The translations under genes and the position numbers were made by a program. Positions 25,726 to 34,315 of a stretch of 64,000 nucleotides of DNA are shown here, piece after piece (position 1 is the stretch's first letter; every line of letters starts with the position of its first letter). The notes beneath the pieces were generated by a model, which was given only the letters and a program-made list of their open reading frames with translations, had not been told where the DNA came from and searched no databases. The DNA is taken from assembly GCF_024741235.1 (NCBI RefSeq), contig NZ_JANSKA010000002.1:289507-353506 (forward strand), written 5' to 3'. The DNA is from Tractidigestivibacter montrealensis. Its GTDB lineage: Bacteria > Actinomycetota > Coriobacteriia > Coriobacteriales > Atopobiaceae.

Positions 25726-26124
25726 CTAGTGCTTGGAGGGGATTTTGAAGAGGACGACCGAGGTCACATAGCCGATAAGAACGAGCTGCAGGTAGGTCTG
25801 GCTCCATGCGGCGAGCATCTGCGCGGGACCAACCTGCGTCACCGCCTCGGTGAGCGAGATGATGGTGACGAAGATCAGGTTCTCAATGAAGATGGCGGCG
25901 TACGGCCGTGCCGCCTTTCCGTCAAGGCCCTTGGTGAGCGACCGAGAGATGCTCACCGTGGGGATGAGTAGCTGCGCCACGACGTTTGTCGTGAACGCCA
26001 CGCAGGTGTAGGGGTACCACGTTCCCCACGCCATGGGCGCGCCCGCAAGCAGCGTCGCGCTCGTGTTGATGACAAGGGCAAGCACGATGTCGTTGACAAG
26101 TGTCCTGATGTTCCATTCGCACAT
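25726..26124 (-). CDS. Small membrane protein, function unknown
   Basis: 132 residues with about four hydrophobic helices (LVNDIVLALVINTSATLLAG, YTCVAFTTNVVAQLLIPTVS, AIFIENLIFVTIISLTEAV, LQLVLIGYVTSVVLF). ATG 26124 is chosen because AAAGG lies 7 bases before it; an upstream in-frame ATG lacks a ribosome site. The layout recalls the membrane protein at 20586. It leads the phosphotransacylase/kinase/MFS unit and faces the PucR gene at 26286. Confidence 0.65.
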   Translation of the reverse strand: MCEWNIRTLVNDIVLALVINTSATLLAGAPMAWGTWYPYTCVAFTTNVVAQLLIPTVSISRSLTKGLDGKAARPYAAIFIENLIFVTIISLTEAVTQVGPAQMLAAWSQTYLQLVLIGYVTSVVLFKIPSKH

Positions 26125-26252
26125 GGGCAGGCCTTTCGGTCTTCTCGGTAACGGGGTCTCTTCGCGATAGTCCATATGCAAGCGTACGGCCCCGCCCATC
26201 CGTCTCCCATGGAACGCGCACCAAAATAGACGCGCGGAGAAGTTACTATGTT

Positions 26253-26266
26253 TGTGCACGAGCACA
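26253..26266. promoter_or_regulatory. Candidate operator TGTGC-ACGA-GCACA
   Basis: The best member of the set: perfect 5-bp arms around four bases. It sits in the divergent gap between the second PucR gene and the phosphotransacylase unit, 20 bases before the PucR start. Confidence 0.55.
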
Positions 26267-26285
26267 GCGCCAGCGGAGGGTACAG

Positions 26286-27878
26286 ATGAGGCTTCGGACC
26301 GTCCTTAACGAGCTGCCCATAACGGGCTCATACATCCACGATGAGGACCTTCTCGAGTGGGACCTCATTGTCTCTCCCAGCTGGAACGTGGGGTCAAAGG
26401 GCGTTGTGTGCCTAGGCTCCATGGCGGACTACCTGCAAAACGATGCCCCGCAGACCACCGACGGCATCCTTCTTGTCTACGTGCAGGGCGTGCTTGACGA
26501 GGAGTACCACAAGCCCCCGCGCAACGTGGTCTTTGTCACCGGAGAGGTCTCGCCGAGCGACTTCCAGGAGGCCTTCATGCGCCTGGTGCTCAAGAGCGGT
26601 GAACTTGCTGTGAGAAGGGAGGATCTCTTCCGCTGCTACCTGGACTCCTATGACCTCAGGCAGTTTGCCAGGCGCGCTTCCGAGGTCATTGGCAACCCCG
26701 TTGTGATCACGAACACCGACCGCAAGGTGCTTGCCACGGCGGGCGAGATTCCCAGTGACCGGCCGGATATCGCAGCGACGGTCGAGAGTGGCTACGTCTC
26801 GCAGTCGGTCGAGGATCACCTGGCGGAGTCGGGCATCCTGAGCTCTGTGAGAAGCTCCCGGCACTCGATCATCACCACAAACGTGGCCGACGACCTGCGC
26901 TGCGTGACCTCGATCATCTACCACCACCGCCTGGAGATGGGCCGCTTTGACGCGTTCGAGGTGACGCACGAGGTCACGGGCATCGACCTGGAGCTCATCG
27001 ACTTCGCAACCTCGCTCGCCGGCCTCATGATCGACCGGCTGGGCGTTGCCGGCAAGCGCGTGGACATGGGTTCCTCCGTCCTCGCCGACGTGCTTTCCGG
27101 CAAGTTCGAGGACAGGGACGCCGTTCGTGAGCACCTCCGCATCGCTGACGTCCCGCTCGACTGCAACTACGTGCTGCTGCGCGTGGTTGGGCAACCAGGC
27201 GCAGGTCACGACTACTATGCGCGCGTGGGCCAGCTTGTGGGCGATGCCCTTGCCGGCAGCGTCTGGACCAACTTTGGGTCTGCGGTCGTCGTGCTCGTCT
27301 CGCTGGGGGAGGCAACCGAGGCGGGCTTTGCGGACTACGAGTCCTGCGAGCGCAGGATCTTGAGGGACAGGAAGTTCATGGGCGCGCTCGAGCACAACGA
27401 CATGCGCGCCTTTGTGAGCGAGCCCTTCTCCGACGTTATGGAGGTGCGCGCCAGGCTCAAGCAGTGCATCCTGCTCGACGAGGCGGACGTCCTGGAGAGG
27501 TCTTCTCGCCAGCGCGTGGTCTTCTTCTGGGAGCACCGCTTCCAGGTGGTTGCCTCTGTGTTCAAGGGGCTTGGCTACTCCGACATGCTCCTCGACAAGC
27601 GCGTGGTTGCCATGGCCCGCTACGACCGCGAGCACGGGAGCTCGTATTTGGAGACGGCTGTGATGTCGGTGCGCTTCCCGGGAAGCCCCGCCGAGGCAGC
27701 GGAGGCCCTGAGCGTGCACAGGAACACCTACTTCTACCGTGTGAACAAGATCGGTGAGCTCTTCAAGCTCGACCTCAAGGACGGCGACGACCGCCTGGCG
27801 CTCTCGTTCACGGCACGCGTCCTGGAGGCGCTCGGCGAGAACGTGGTGGACGCCGGTGTCCTTCCCGAGACAAGCTGA
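26286..27878 (+). CDS. PucR-type (CdaR-like) transcriptional regulator (second)
   Basis: 530 residues, same architecture as the regulator at 9600. The C-terminal helix-turn-helix is EALSVHRNTYFYRVNKIGEL, preceded by MARYDREHGSSYLETAVMSV. The middle holds LLRVVGQPG and VVVLVSLGE of the GGDEF-like domain. The N-terminal part (VLNELPITGSYIHDEDLLEW) is a purine-catabolism-regulator-type sensor region. GGAGGGTACAG precedes the ATG. It is divergent from the second acyltransferase/kinase unit and upstream of the flavodoxin-type gene, both of which carry the TGTGC-type dyad. Confidence 0.87.
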   Translation: MRLRTVLNELPITGSYIHDEDLLEWDLIVSPSWNVGSKGVVCLGSMADYLQNDAPQTTDGILLVYVQGVLDEEYHKPPRNVVFVTGEVSPSDFQEAFMRLVLKSGELAVRREDLFRCYLDSYDLRQFARRASEVIGNPVVITNTDRKVLATAGEIPSDRPDIAATVESGYVSQSVEDHLAESGILSSVRSSRHSIITTNVADDLRCVTSIIYHHRLEMGRFDAFEVTHEVTGIDLELIDFATSLAGLMIDRLGVAGKRVDMGSSVLADVLSGKFEDRDAVREHLRIADVPLDCNYVLLRVVGQPGAGHDYYARVGQLVGDALAGSVWTNFGSAVVVLVSLGEATEAGFADYESCERRILRDRKFMGALEHNDMRAFVSEPFSDVMEVRARLKQCILLDEADVLERSSRQRVVFFWEHRFQVVASVFKGLGYSDMLLDKRVVAMARYDREHGSSYLETAVMSVRFPGSPAEAAEALSVHRNTYFYRVNKIGELFKLDLKDGDDRLALSFTARVLEALGENVVDAGVLPETS

Positions 27879-27900
27879 GGGCATTTCTCGGCCAATCTTC

Positions 27901-27914
27901 TATGCAATTGCACA
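27901..27914. promoter_or_regulatory. Candidate operator TATGC-AATT-GCACA
   Basis: Near-match to TGTGC-N4-GCACA (9 of 10 arm bases) about 90 bases before the flavodoxin/zinc-ribbon gene. Confidence 0.4.
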
Positions 27915-27999
27915 GCATCTCCGGCGATAGGCTTCTGCCATCGGAAGGGCCGCGGCGCGGGGGCGTGGCGGCGAAGCCATGACGGAAGGCTGGTGCTCC

Positions 28000-28977
28000 A
28001 TGACAAAGGTTTTGGGCGTCTCGTTTGGAACCAAGAACGGCAACAACGACAGCATCTGCAAGGAAGCGCTGATGGGTGCCGTCGAAGAGGGCTGCGAGGT
28101 CGAGTTCATCCGCGCGATGGACCTCAACATCAAGCACTGCACGGGCTGCATCACCTGCGTGAAGATGCTCATGAGCGGCCAGGGCAACATGTGCATCCAC
28201 AAGGACGACTTTGACTGGCTGTTCTTCAAGATGGCCGAGGCAGACGGCATCATCATGTGCGACCCCATCTTCGAGACGGGCGCCTCGGGCCTCTTCCACA
28301 CCATCATGGACCGCTTTGGGCCGCGCATGGATACCGGCAACAACGTGATCGCCACCCAGATTGCCGAGAAGATCGCGGCTGAGGGCGGCAAGTCCAAGGC
28401 CCCCGACCCGCGCATCATCTGCCCGGGCAAGCCGGTATCCTACATTGGCATTGGCGGCTCCGACTGGGGCACGCACGTCCAGCCCGACCACGCCATCCAG
28501 TCGATGACCCCCACCTGGAAGGTCATCGACAACGAGTGGGTGCCCTGGTCCAAGCGCGCCCTTCTCGACGACAAGGTCGTTGCCCGTGCGCACCAGATTG
28601 GCGTGAACCTCGCCCGTGCTGCCAAAGATCCCGAGCACGCCACCTACCAGGGTGCGGAGGGTGTCTGCCCGCACTGCCACGCAAACGACTTCTACCTGGT
28701 CCCCGGCACGGACAAGGCCATCTGCTCTGTCTGTGGCCTCGAGGGCCACGTGAGCGTGGTGGACGACAAGATCAAGGTCGAGTACCGCCACGACGAGTGC
28801 TACGACGAGCGTGGTCTCTTCCGCGCGCACGACACCGCAGAGGGCAAGCAGATCCACGGCGAGGACATCGGCCGTATGGAGGGTGAGCTTGCCCAGCTCC
28901 AGAAGGGCGACGAGTACAAGAACCGCGTCGCCAAGTACAAGGCGTTCATCCAGCCCACGATGCCCCCGAGGGACTAG
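28000..28977 (+). CDS. Flavodoxin-fold protein with C-terminal zinc ribbon (paralogue)
   Basis: 325 residues, identical in length to the protein at 8498. The N-terminal fold has VLGVSFGTKNGNNDSICKEA and CTGCITCVKM (about 46-55). The later zinc ribbon is CPHC and CSVC (about 223-250), and the protein ends in a Lys/Glu-rich helix. ATG 28000 is chosen over ATG 27979 because it matches the start of the paralogue. It precedes the flavoprotein reductase gene, from which a terminator separates it. A role as flavin-dependent reductase or electron donor is likely. Confidence 0.75.
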   Translation: MTKVLGVSFGTKNGNNDSICKEALMGAVEEGCEVEFIRAMDLNIKHCTGCITCVKMLMSGQGNMCIHKDDFDWLFFKMAEADGIIMCDPIFETGASGLFHTIMDRFGPRMDTGNNVIATQIAEKIAAEGGKSKAPDPRIICPGKPVSYIGIGGSDWGTHVQPDHAIQSMTPTWKVIDNEWVPWSKRALLDDKVVARAHQIGVNLARAAKDPEHATYQGAEGVCPHCHANDFYLVPGTDKAICSVCGLEGHVSVVDDKIKVEYRHDECYDERGLFRAHDTAEGKQIHGEDIGRMEGELAQLQKGDEYKNRVAKYKAFIQPTMPPRD

Positions 28978-29002
28978 TTCCTCTCGCCGGGCTCCTTTCT
29001 TG

Positions 29003-29054
29003 CGGCACCGCGCACCGCGCACAGTTTTGTGCCGTGCGAGGTGCCGTTCTTTTG
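29003..29054 (+). terminator. Intrinsic terminator after the flavodoxin paralogue
   Basis: CGGCACCGCGCAC (29003-29015) pairs with GTGCGAGGTGCCG (29034-29046), 12 of 13 matched, followed by TTCTTTTG. Confidence 0.8.
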
Positions 29055-29066
29055 TACGAGCGCACA
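29053..29066. promoter_or_regulatory. Candidate operator TGTAC-GAGC-GCACA
   Basis: Near-match to the TGTGC-N4-GCACA dyad (9 of 10), immediately after the terminator and about 85 bases before the flavoprotein start. Confidence 0.4.
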
Positions 29067-29150
29067 TAGCCCGGATGGGCTGGTGCTGCGACATTACTAA
29101 CAGTACGAGATACACAAAGCGTCTTGTTGTCCCAACTCTGGAGGTATGAC

Positions 29151-30674
29151 ATGGCCAAGCAGCTTGAAACGGATGTCGTTGTTGTTGCGGCGGGTCTCTC
29201 GGGACTCGCAGCGGCAATCTCTGCGGCAGAGAACGGCGCGAGCGTCATCGCGCTGGAGAAGGCATCCAACACCGGCGGTGCCGCCAACATGGGCATGGGC
29301 CCCTGCGCGGCCGGCTCGCCCGTGCAGAAGGCCTCGATGATCGAGGTCACACCCGGCGAGCTCTTCCGCCGCCACATGTTCTACACCCACTACCAGGTTG
29401 ATCCCCGCCTTGTGCGCGCGTACTACTTCAAGAGCGGCGACACCATCCAGTGGCTCATGGACATGGGCGTCAAGTTCAACTCCGTGCGCCCGGCGTTTCG
29501 CGCCCGCGAGCGCACCCGCGCCTACGCAGACGGCGAGTACACCTGGCACGTTGTCCAGCCCGAGGATGGCTCCGAGCCCGGCCCTCGCGCTGCTACCACG
29601 ATGACCAAGCGAATGACCGAGCGCGCGCAGGCGCTGGGCGTCGAGTTCATGTTCGAGACCCCTGGCAAGGAGCTCATCACCAACGATGAGGGCGCTGTCA
29701 CGGGCGTGAAGGCCGTTGACAAGAACGGCGAGGAGGTCGAGATCTCCTCCAAGGCGGTCATCGTGGCCACGGGCGGCTTTGGTGCCAACGCCAAGATGAT
29801 TAAGGACTACATTGGCCTTGACTGGGGCAAGAACCTCTACTCCTTCGCCGTGCCCGGCATGGACGGCGACGGCTTCAACATGTGCCACAAGGTGGGCGCC
29901 GGCCACACCCCCGTGACCATGGAGATGATGTACCAGCTCCCCGACAACATGAACCACTTCTACGTTGAGGGCGGCTTCCGCCAGCCCTGCTACTGGTGCG
30001 ACCGCAACGGCGAGCGCTTCATGCCCGAGGACGACATCTTCAACACCACCTTCGTGGGCAACGCGATCAACCACCTGCCCGGCAAGGTTGGCTTCTCGAT
30101 CTTTGACTCCAAGATGCTCAAGCACTGGAAGAAGGACGGCCCCGATATCGTCTCCCACGTCCACCCCAAGGACCTCTACCAGGGCTTCGAGGAGCAGTTC
30201 GCCCGCGACGAGGACACCTACCTCGACGGCGATGGCAACCACGTAATCGCCAAGGCAGACACGCTCGAGGAGCTTGCCGAGAAGATTGGCATCGACCCCG
30301 AGGGCCTCGTCAAGAACGTTGAGGAGTACAACGCCATGTGCGCCGAGGGCTGGGACTCGCTCTTCGAGAAGGAGCGCGAGTTCATGATGCCGCTCGAGAA
30401 CGGCCCCTTCTACGCCTGCCGCCAGTACGTTGGCGCCTACGGCACGCTGGGTGGCGTCCTCATCAACCAGCGCATGGAGGTCATGACCGACGAGTACAAG
30501 ACCATCCCCGGCCTGTACTGCGTGGGCACCGATGCCTGCACCATCTACGGTGACTCCTACAACTACTCCATCCCCGGCAACACCATGGGCTTCTGCCTCA
30601 ACTCCGGCCGCATCGCCGGCGAGAACGCTGCTGCCCTCTCGATGGAGTCCGCGTCGGACGACGAGTGGGACTAG
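29151..30674 (+). CDS. FAD-dependent reductase of the fumarate reductase/urocanate reductase flavoprotein type
   Basis: 507 residues. The N-terminal dinucleotide fold reads VVVVAAGLSGLAAAISAAEN, with Ala replacing the first two glycines of the usual GxGxxG. ASNTGGAANMGMG, KAVIVATGGFGANAKMIKDY and the C-terminal GLYCVGTDACTIYGDSYN with NTMGFCLNSGRIAGENAA are typical of the flavoprotein family that includes fumarate reductase and the many Coriobacteriia reductases of polyphenols and bile compounds. There is no signal peptide or heme domain, so it is cytosolic and should be fed by Fe-S partners. The two Fe-S proteins directly downstream fit that role. GGAGG lies 6 bases before ATG 29151. Confidence 0.88.
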   Translation: MAKQLETDVVVVAAGLSGLAAAISAAENGASVIALEKASNTGGAANMGMGPCAAGSPVQKASMIEVTPGELFRRHMFYTHYQVDPRLVRAYYFKSGDTIQWLMDMGVKFNSVRPAFRARERTRAYADGEYTWHVVQPEDGSEPGPRAATTMTKRMTERAQALGVEFMFETPGKELITNDEGAVTGVKAVDKNGEEVEISSKAVIVATGGFGANAKMIKDYIGLDWGKNLYSFAVPGMDGDGFNMCHKVGAGHTPVTMEMMYQLPDNMNHFYVEGGFRQPCYWCDRNGERFMPEDDIFNTTFVGNAINHLPGKVGFSIFDSKMLKHWKKDGPDIVSHVHPKDLYQGFEEQFARDEDTYLDGDGNHVIAKADTLEELAEKIGIDPEGLVKNVEEYNAMCAEGWDSLFEKEREFMMPLENGPFYACRQYVGAYGTLGGVLINQRMEVMTDEYKTIPGLYCVGTDACTIYGDSYNYSIPGNTMGFCLNSGRIAGENAAALSMESASDDEWD

Positions 30675-30697
30675 CACCTACTAGCTCGTGACTGGTT

Positions 30698-30725
30698 GCG
30701 CCCCGCTGCGTCTGCGGCGGGGCGC
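30698..30725 (+). terminator. Hairpin between the flavoprotein and NuoG-like genes
   Basis: GCGCCCCGCTGC (30698-30709) pairs with GCGGCGGGGCGC (30714-30725) with one G-U pair. There is no T-run, so it may tune rather than end transcription. Confidence 0.4.
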
Positions 30726-30763
30726 GCCGTCTTGAGAGACCATCATTGCCATTGGAGAGGGAC

Positions 30764-32911
30764 ATGATGAAGCTGACCATTGACGGAAGCGAGGTCGAGG
30801 CCGCAGAGGGCACGTCGGTGCTCGACGCTGCGCTCGATGCGGGTATCTTCATCCCGCACCTCTGCAAGCACCCAGACCTTGAGGCCGTGGGTGGCTGCAG
30901 GCTCTGCGCGGTCGAGGTGAACGGCTCCGGCCACGCCGTCCCCGCCTGCAAGACCCAGGTTGAGGAGGGCATGGTTGTTGACTCCCACGCCGCCAGCGCC
31001 GACCACGTGCGCAGGATGGCTATGGAGCTCATTCTCGCCACCCACCCCTCGGACTGCACCGGCTGCCCCAAGTACGGTGTCTGCGAGCTGCAGTCCATGT
31101 ACCAGTATCTGGGAGTCTCACCGGCGCGCTGGCGCTGCCGCGCCCGCACCGTTCCAACGGACGACTCCAACCCGCTCATCACCCACATGTTCACGCGCTG
31201 CGTGCGTTGCGGCCGCTGTGTGCGTGCCTGCCGCGAGCTGCGCGGCGTTGGGGTTCTCGACTATCAGCGCACCGAGGACGGCGTGCGCATTGGCATCGAC
31301 GGGGGCGTCTCGCTCGAGGAGGCGGGCTGCCGCTTCTGCGGGGCCTGTGTTGAGGTGTGCCCCACCGGTTCGATCGTGGATGTCCTGGGCCTCAACAAAC
31401 CCGAGCGCAGTCGCGAGGACAACGTGGTGCCGTGTCGCTCCGGCTGCCCCGCGCACATCGACATCCCGCGCTACCTGCGCCACGTGAAGGCGGGGGAGTG
31501 GGAGAAGGCTACGGCCGTCGTGCGTGAGAAGGTGTCGTTCCCCGAGACCCTGGGTTCCATCTGCACGCACAACTGCCAGGGCGAGTGCAAGCGCAACCAG
31601 CTGGAGGGTCCGCTCTCCATCTGCAGGCTCAAGCGAGCTGCCGCCGTGCGCGACACGGGCGAGTGGAAGTCCCGCGTGCGCCACGAGCCGCTTACGGGCA
31701 AGCGCGTGGCCATCGTGGGCGCCGGCCCCGCTGGCCTCACCGCGGCGTACTACCTGGCAGAGAAGGGCCATGCGGTCACGGTCTTCGAGGCTGAGGAACG
31801 CCCCGGCGGTCAGCTTCGCTACGGCATCCCCGCCTACCGCCTGCCCGACGAGGTTCTCGATCATGAGATTTCGACCATCCTCGAGGTCGCTCAGGGCACC
31901 GACGAGAAGCCCCGCATCGAGCTGTGCTGCGGCGAGCGTCTGAAGGACGTCAAGTCGCTTCTCGCCAGCTATGACGCGGTGCTGGTGACCGTGGGCACCT
32001 TCGACGGCACGGTGCTTCCCGTGAAGGGGCACGATCTTGCCGGTGTCATCCGCAACACCGACTTCCTCAAGGCCGCCCGCAAGGGCAACCCCATCGAGGT
32101 CAAGGGCCATGTGGTGGTTCTCGGCGGCGGAAACGTTGCCTACGACTGCGCCCGCACCGCCGTGCGCCTGGGTGCCACGAGCGTGGACGTTGCCTGCCTC
32201 GAGGCCGAGGCCGTCATGACCTCCACCCCCGAGGAGCGCGAGGAGGCTGCCGAGGAGGGCGTGGTCCTGCACGACGCCTACGCCTTCACGTCCATCAACG
32301 AGTCCGAGGAGGGCTCGGGCAAGGTTGGCTCCATCACGATCAACAAAATCGCCAAGTTCTACTTTGACGAGAACCACCGCGCCGTGACCGAGCTCGTCGA
32401 GGGCGGAGAGCTCACGCTTCCCGCCGACTACGTGATCTTTGCCGTTGGCCAGAAGCCCGAGGACACGCGCGACATGGGCCTCGAGCTCACGCACGGGCCG
32501 TACGTGGTGGCAGACGCGGATCACCGCACGAGCGAGGAGGGCATCTTTGCCGCCGGTGACGCCGTGACGGGCACCAAGTCCGTGATCGGCGCCATCGAGG
32601 GTGGCCGCGAGGCGGCACAGTCCATCGACCGCTATCTGGGCGGCGACGGCGACATCTCCGAGGTCCTTCTCGACGCCGACGTCCCCGAGCAGCACATCGG
32701 CCGTCCGGGCGAGCACTTCTACGACGCGCCGCTGGAGCCCAAGATTGCCCCCGCAGCCGAGCGCCGCGACAACTTCAAGCAGTACGAGTGCCCCTTCGCC
32801 GAGTCCGAGGCGGAGCGCGAGGCAAGCCGTTGTCTCCAGTGCGATCTGCGCCTGACCCTCGAGCGTCCGAAGCTGTGGAACGAGTACCCGCAAAGGAGCG
32901 CAACACGATGA
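30764..32911 (+). CDS. NuoG-like Fe-S / GltD-like FAD fusion oxidoreductase
   Basis: 715 residues. Domains in order: a 2Fe-2S ferredoxin (C in HLCKHPDLEAVGGCRLC, and ACKT); a NuoG/HydA-type His-Cys cluster HPSDCTGCPKYGVC (about residues 91-104); two 4Fe-4S motifs, CVRCGRCVRAC and CRFCGACVEVC; and a glutamate-synthase-small-subunit-like FAD/NAD(P) module (VAIVGAGPAGLTAAYYLAEK, VVVLGGGNVAYDCARTA, GIFAAGDAV). This layout is known from NADPH- or NADH-dependent electron-bifurcating and formate/hydrogenase-linked proteins. It overlaps the next gene by four bases (ATGA), so the two are stoichiometric partners. Likely role: passing electrons from NAD(P)H to the upstream flavoprotein. Confidence 0.85.
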   Translation: MMKLTIDGSEVEAAEGTSVLDAALDAGIFIPHLCKHPDLEAVGGCRLCAVEVNGSGHAVPACKTQVEEGMVVDSHAASADHVRRMAMELILATHPSDCTGCPKYGVCELQSMYQYLGVSPARWRCRARTVPTDDSNPLITHMFTRCVRCGRCVRACRELRGVGVLDYQRTEDGVRIGIDGGVSLEEAGCRFCGACVEVCPTGSIVDVLGLNKPERSREDNVVPCRSGCPAHIDIPRYLRHVKAGEWEKATAVVREKVSFPETLGSICTHNCQGECKRNQLEGPLSICRLKRAAAVRDTGEWKSRVRHEPLTGKRVAIVGAGPAGLTAAYYLAEKGHAVTVFEAEERPGGQLRYGIPAYRLPDEVLDHEISTILEVAQGTDEKPRIELCCGERLKDVKSLLASYDAVLVTVGTFDGTVLPVKGHDLAGVIRNTDFLKAARKGNPIEVKGHVVVLGGGNVAYDCARTAVRLGATSVDVACLEAEAVMTSTPEEREEAAEEGVVLHDAYAFTSINESEEGSGKVGSITINKIAKFYFDENHRAVTELVEGGELTLPADYVIFAVGQKPEDTRDMGLELTHGPYVVADADHRTSEEGIFAAGDAVTGTKSVIGAIEGGREAAQSIDRYLGGDGDISEVLLDADVPEQHIGRPGEHFYDAPLEPKIAPAAERRDNFKQYECPFAESEAEREASRCLQCDLRLTLERPKLWNEYPQRSATR

Positions 32912-33972
32912 CTCTCGTCAACTTCATGCCGCTCGACCGCTCGCACCCCGTTGCGCTCGAGCTGCTCCGTTTGAATCTGGGGGAGGCCGCGCAGCGCGTG
33001 GCGGCAGAGGACGTGCGCCTGCTTGTGCCCGCCTCTGCCACGGACGTTGTCACCGCGCTTCCCGAGGGAAGTTTTGTCACAGCGGACGACTCCTTTGGCT
33101 TTGTCTACGCCAACGACACCGCTGCCGCGCGTGTTCTTGTGGGCGAGAAGCCCCTGCCTTCTGCCGTGAGCGGAACCACCGCAGGCGTGGACCCGCTCGT
33201 GTCCGGTGAGGAGTGGCTCTGCGGCAGCGAGCGCAAGGTGGTCTACGTGGGCGACGCCCGTGTAGAGAGCGCCGCACAGACCACGGTCGCCGAGCTTCTC
33301 GGCGCCGCAGGCGTTGGCACTGACGATGTCAAGGCCGTTTACCTGGGCTATCCTACGTGCTCCTTCGTGGTGCCCGCGCACTTTGGCGATGCCGTCACCC
33401 TTGCCTGCGACGAGGTTCGCGTGATTGGCGCTGGTGACTGTGCCGTCGACGCGGTGCGCGAGATCCTCGACGGCTTCCACCGCGAGTGCTGCGGCAGGTG
33501 TGTCTTTGGCAACGAGGGCGGCCACCAGCTCTGCGCGATTCTCGCTGACGCTTGCGCCGGTAAGGGGCAAGATGCTGACCTCGACCTTATCCGCGACCTT
33601 GCGCCCACGATGGCCGAGCAGGCGCTCTGCGAGGTTGGCCAGCGCATGGCCCACGTTGCTGCCCAGGCGCTCGACCTCTTTGGTGACGAGTTTGAGGCGC
33701 ACGTATCGCGTCACCAGTGCCCGGCGGGGACCTGCCGCGCGCTGGTCACCTACCATATCCTCGTCTCGCGCTGCACTGGCTGCGGGGAGTGCCTGGATGC
33801 GTGCGAGGAGGACGCCATCGAGGGCAAGGCGGGGTTTGTCCACGTGATAGACCAGCGCGCCTGCGTGCGTTGCGGCAAGTGCCTGGACGCGTGCCCCAAG
33901 GGCGCCGTTGTGACGGCTGGGCTCAAGAAGCCCAAGACGCCGCCGCATCCCATTCCCTGTCGCGTGCACTAG
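32908..33972 (+). CDS. NuoF-like iron-sulfur protein lacking the NADH/FMN domain
   Basis: 354 residues. Residues 1-150 resemble no NADH-binding domain: no GRGGAGFP-type motif could be found. The middle (HRECCGRCVFGNEGGHQLCA) matches the 4Fe-4S helical region that follows the FMN domain in NuoF. The C terminus has two ferredoxin motifs, CTGCGECLDACEEDAIEGK and CVRCGKCLDACPKGA. The start ATG overlaps the stop of the previous gene. It probably accepts electrons from the NuoG/GltD-like partner and hands them to the flavoprotein at 29151. Confidence 0.75.
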   Translation: MTLVNFMPLDRSHPVALELLRLNLGEAAQRVAAEDVRLLVPASATDVVTALPEGSFVTADDSFGFVYANDTAAARVLVGEKPLPSAVSGTTAGVDPLVSGEEWLCGSERKVVYVGDARVESAAQTTVAELLGAAGVGTDDVKAVYLGYPTCSFVVPAHFGDAVTLACDEVRVIGAGDCAVDAVREILDGFHRECCGRCVFGNEGGHQLCAILADACAGKGQDADLDLIRDLAPTMAEQALCEVGQRMAHVAAQALDLFGDEFEAHVSRHQCPAGTCRALVTYHILVSRCTGCGECLDACEEDAIEGKAGFVHVIDQRACVRCGKCLDACPKGAVVTAGLKKPKTPPHPIPCRVH

Positions 33973-34003
33973 GTTTAGTGTCCGAACTGCGTTTGCCCTT
34001 TGT

Positions 34004-34031
34004 GGCCCGTCGCCGCGCGACGGGCCCTTTT
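34004..34031 (+). terminator. Intrinsic terminator after the NuoF-like gene
   Basis: GGCCCGTCG (34004-34012) pairs with CGACGGGCC (34018-34026), followed by CTTTTC. Confidence 0.8.
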
Positions 34032-34056
34032 CATCGCTGTATTCGCCAGGTTCGCC

Positions 34057-34118
34057 ACACATTCGGCGCTCGATTGTGTTGCGACCTGCGCGGGATACAC
34101 ATTCGGGTGCGAATGTGT
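34057..34118. promoter_or_regulatory. Two copies of an ACACATTCG-type dyad
   Basis: ACACATTCG-GGTG-CGAATGTGT (34097-34118) is a perfect 9-bp inverted repeat. ACACATTCG-N5-CGATTGTGT (34057-34079) is a one-mismatch copy starting exactly 40 bases earlier, close to four helical turns. The arrangement is typical of a cooperative repressor or activator site. No regulator can be assigned. Confidence 0.6.
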
Positions 34119-34175
34119 TGCGGTGCACCATGCGTTTTGAGCGGATGCGGGCCTCCCCGCGGGATCCCGTGCATG

Positions 34176-34315
34176 AAAATCGACATTGACGGCCCAAATT
34201 CGGGGTTCCGCTTAGTATCACCCCACGGGTGCCATTTATCTACCTGCGGTTCCGCAAAAAGTTAGAGTTCTCGTACTCGGCGATTCGCCCAAAATGGGCC
34301 GTCAATGTCGATTTT
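34176..34315. mobile_element. MITE-like element with 20-bp terminal inverted repeats
   Basis: AAAATCGACATTGACGGCCC (34176-34195) is the exact reverse complement of 34296-34315, and the match extends imperfectly outward. The 140-bp interior has no open frame and includes a TGCGGTTCCGCA palindrome. It resembles a non-autonomous element. No transposase or second copy is seen here. Confidence 0.5.
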
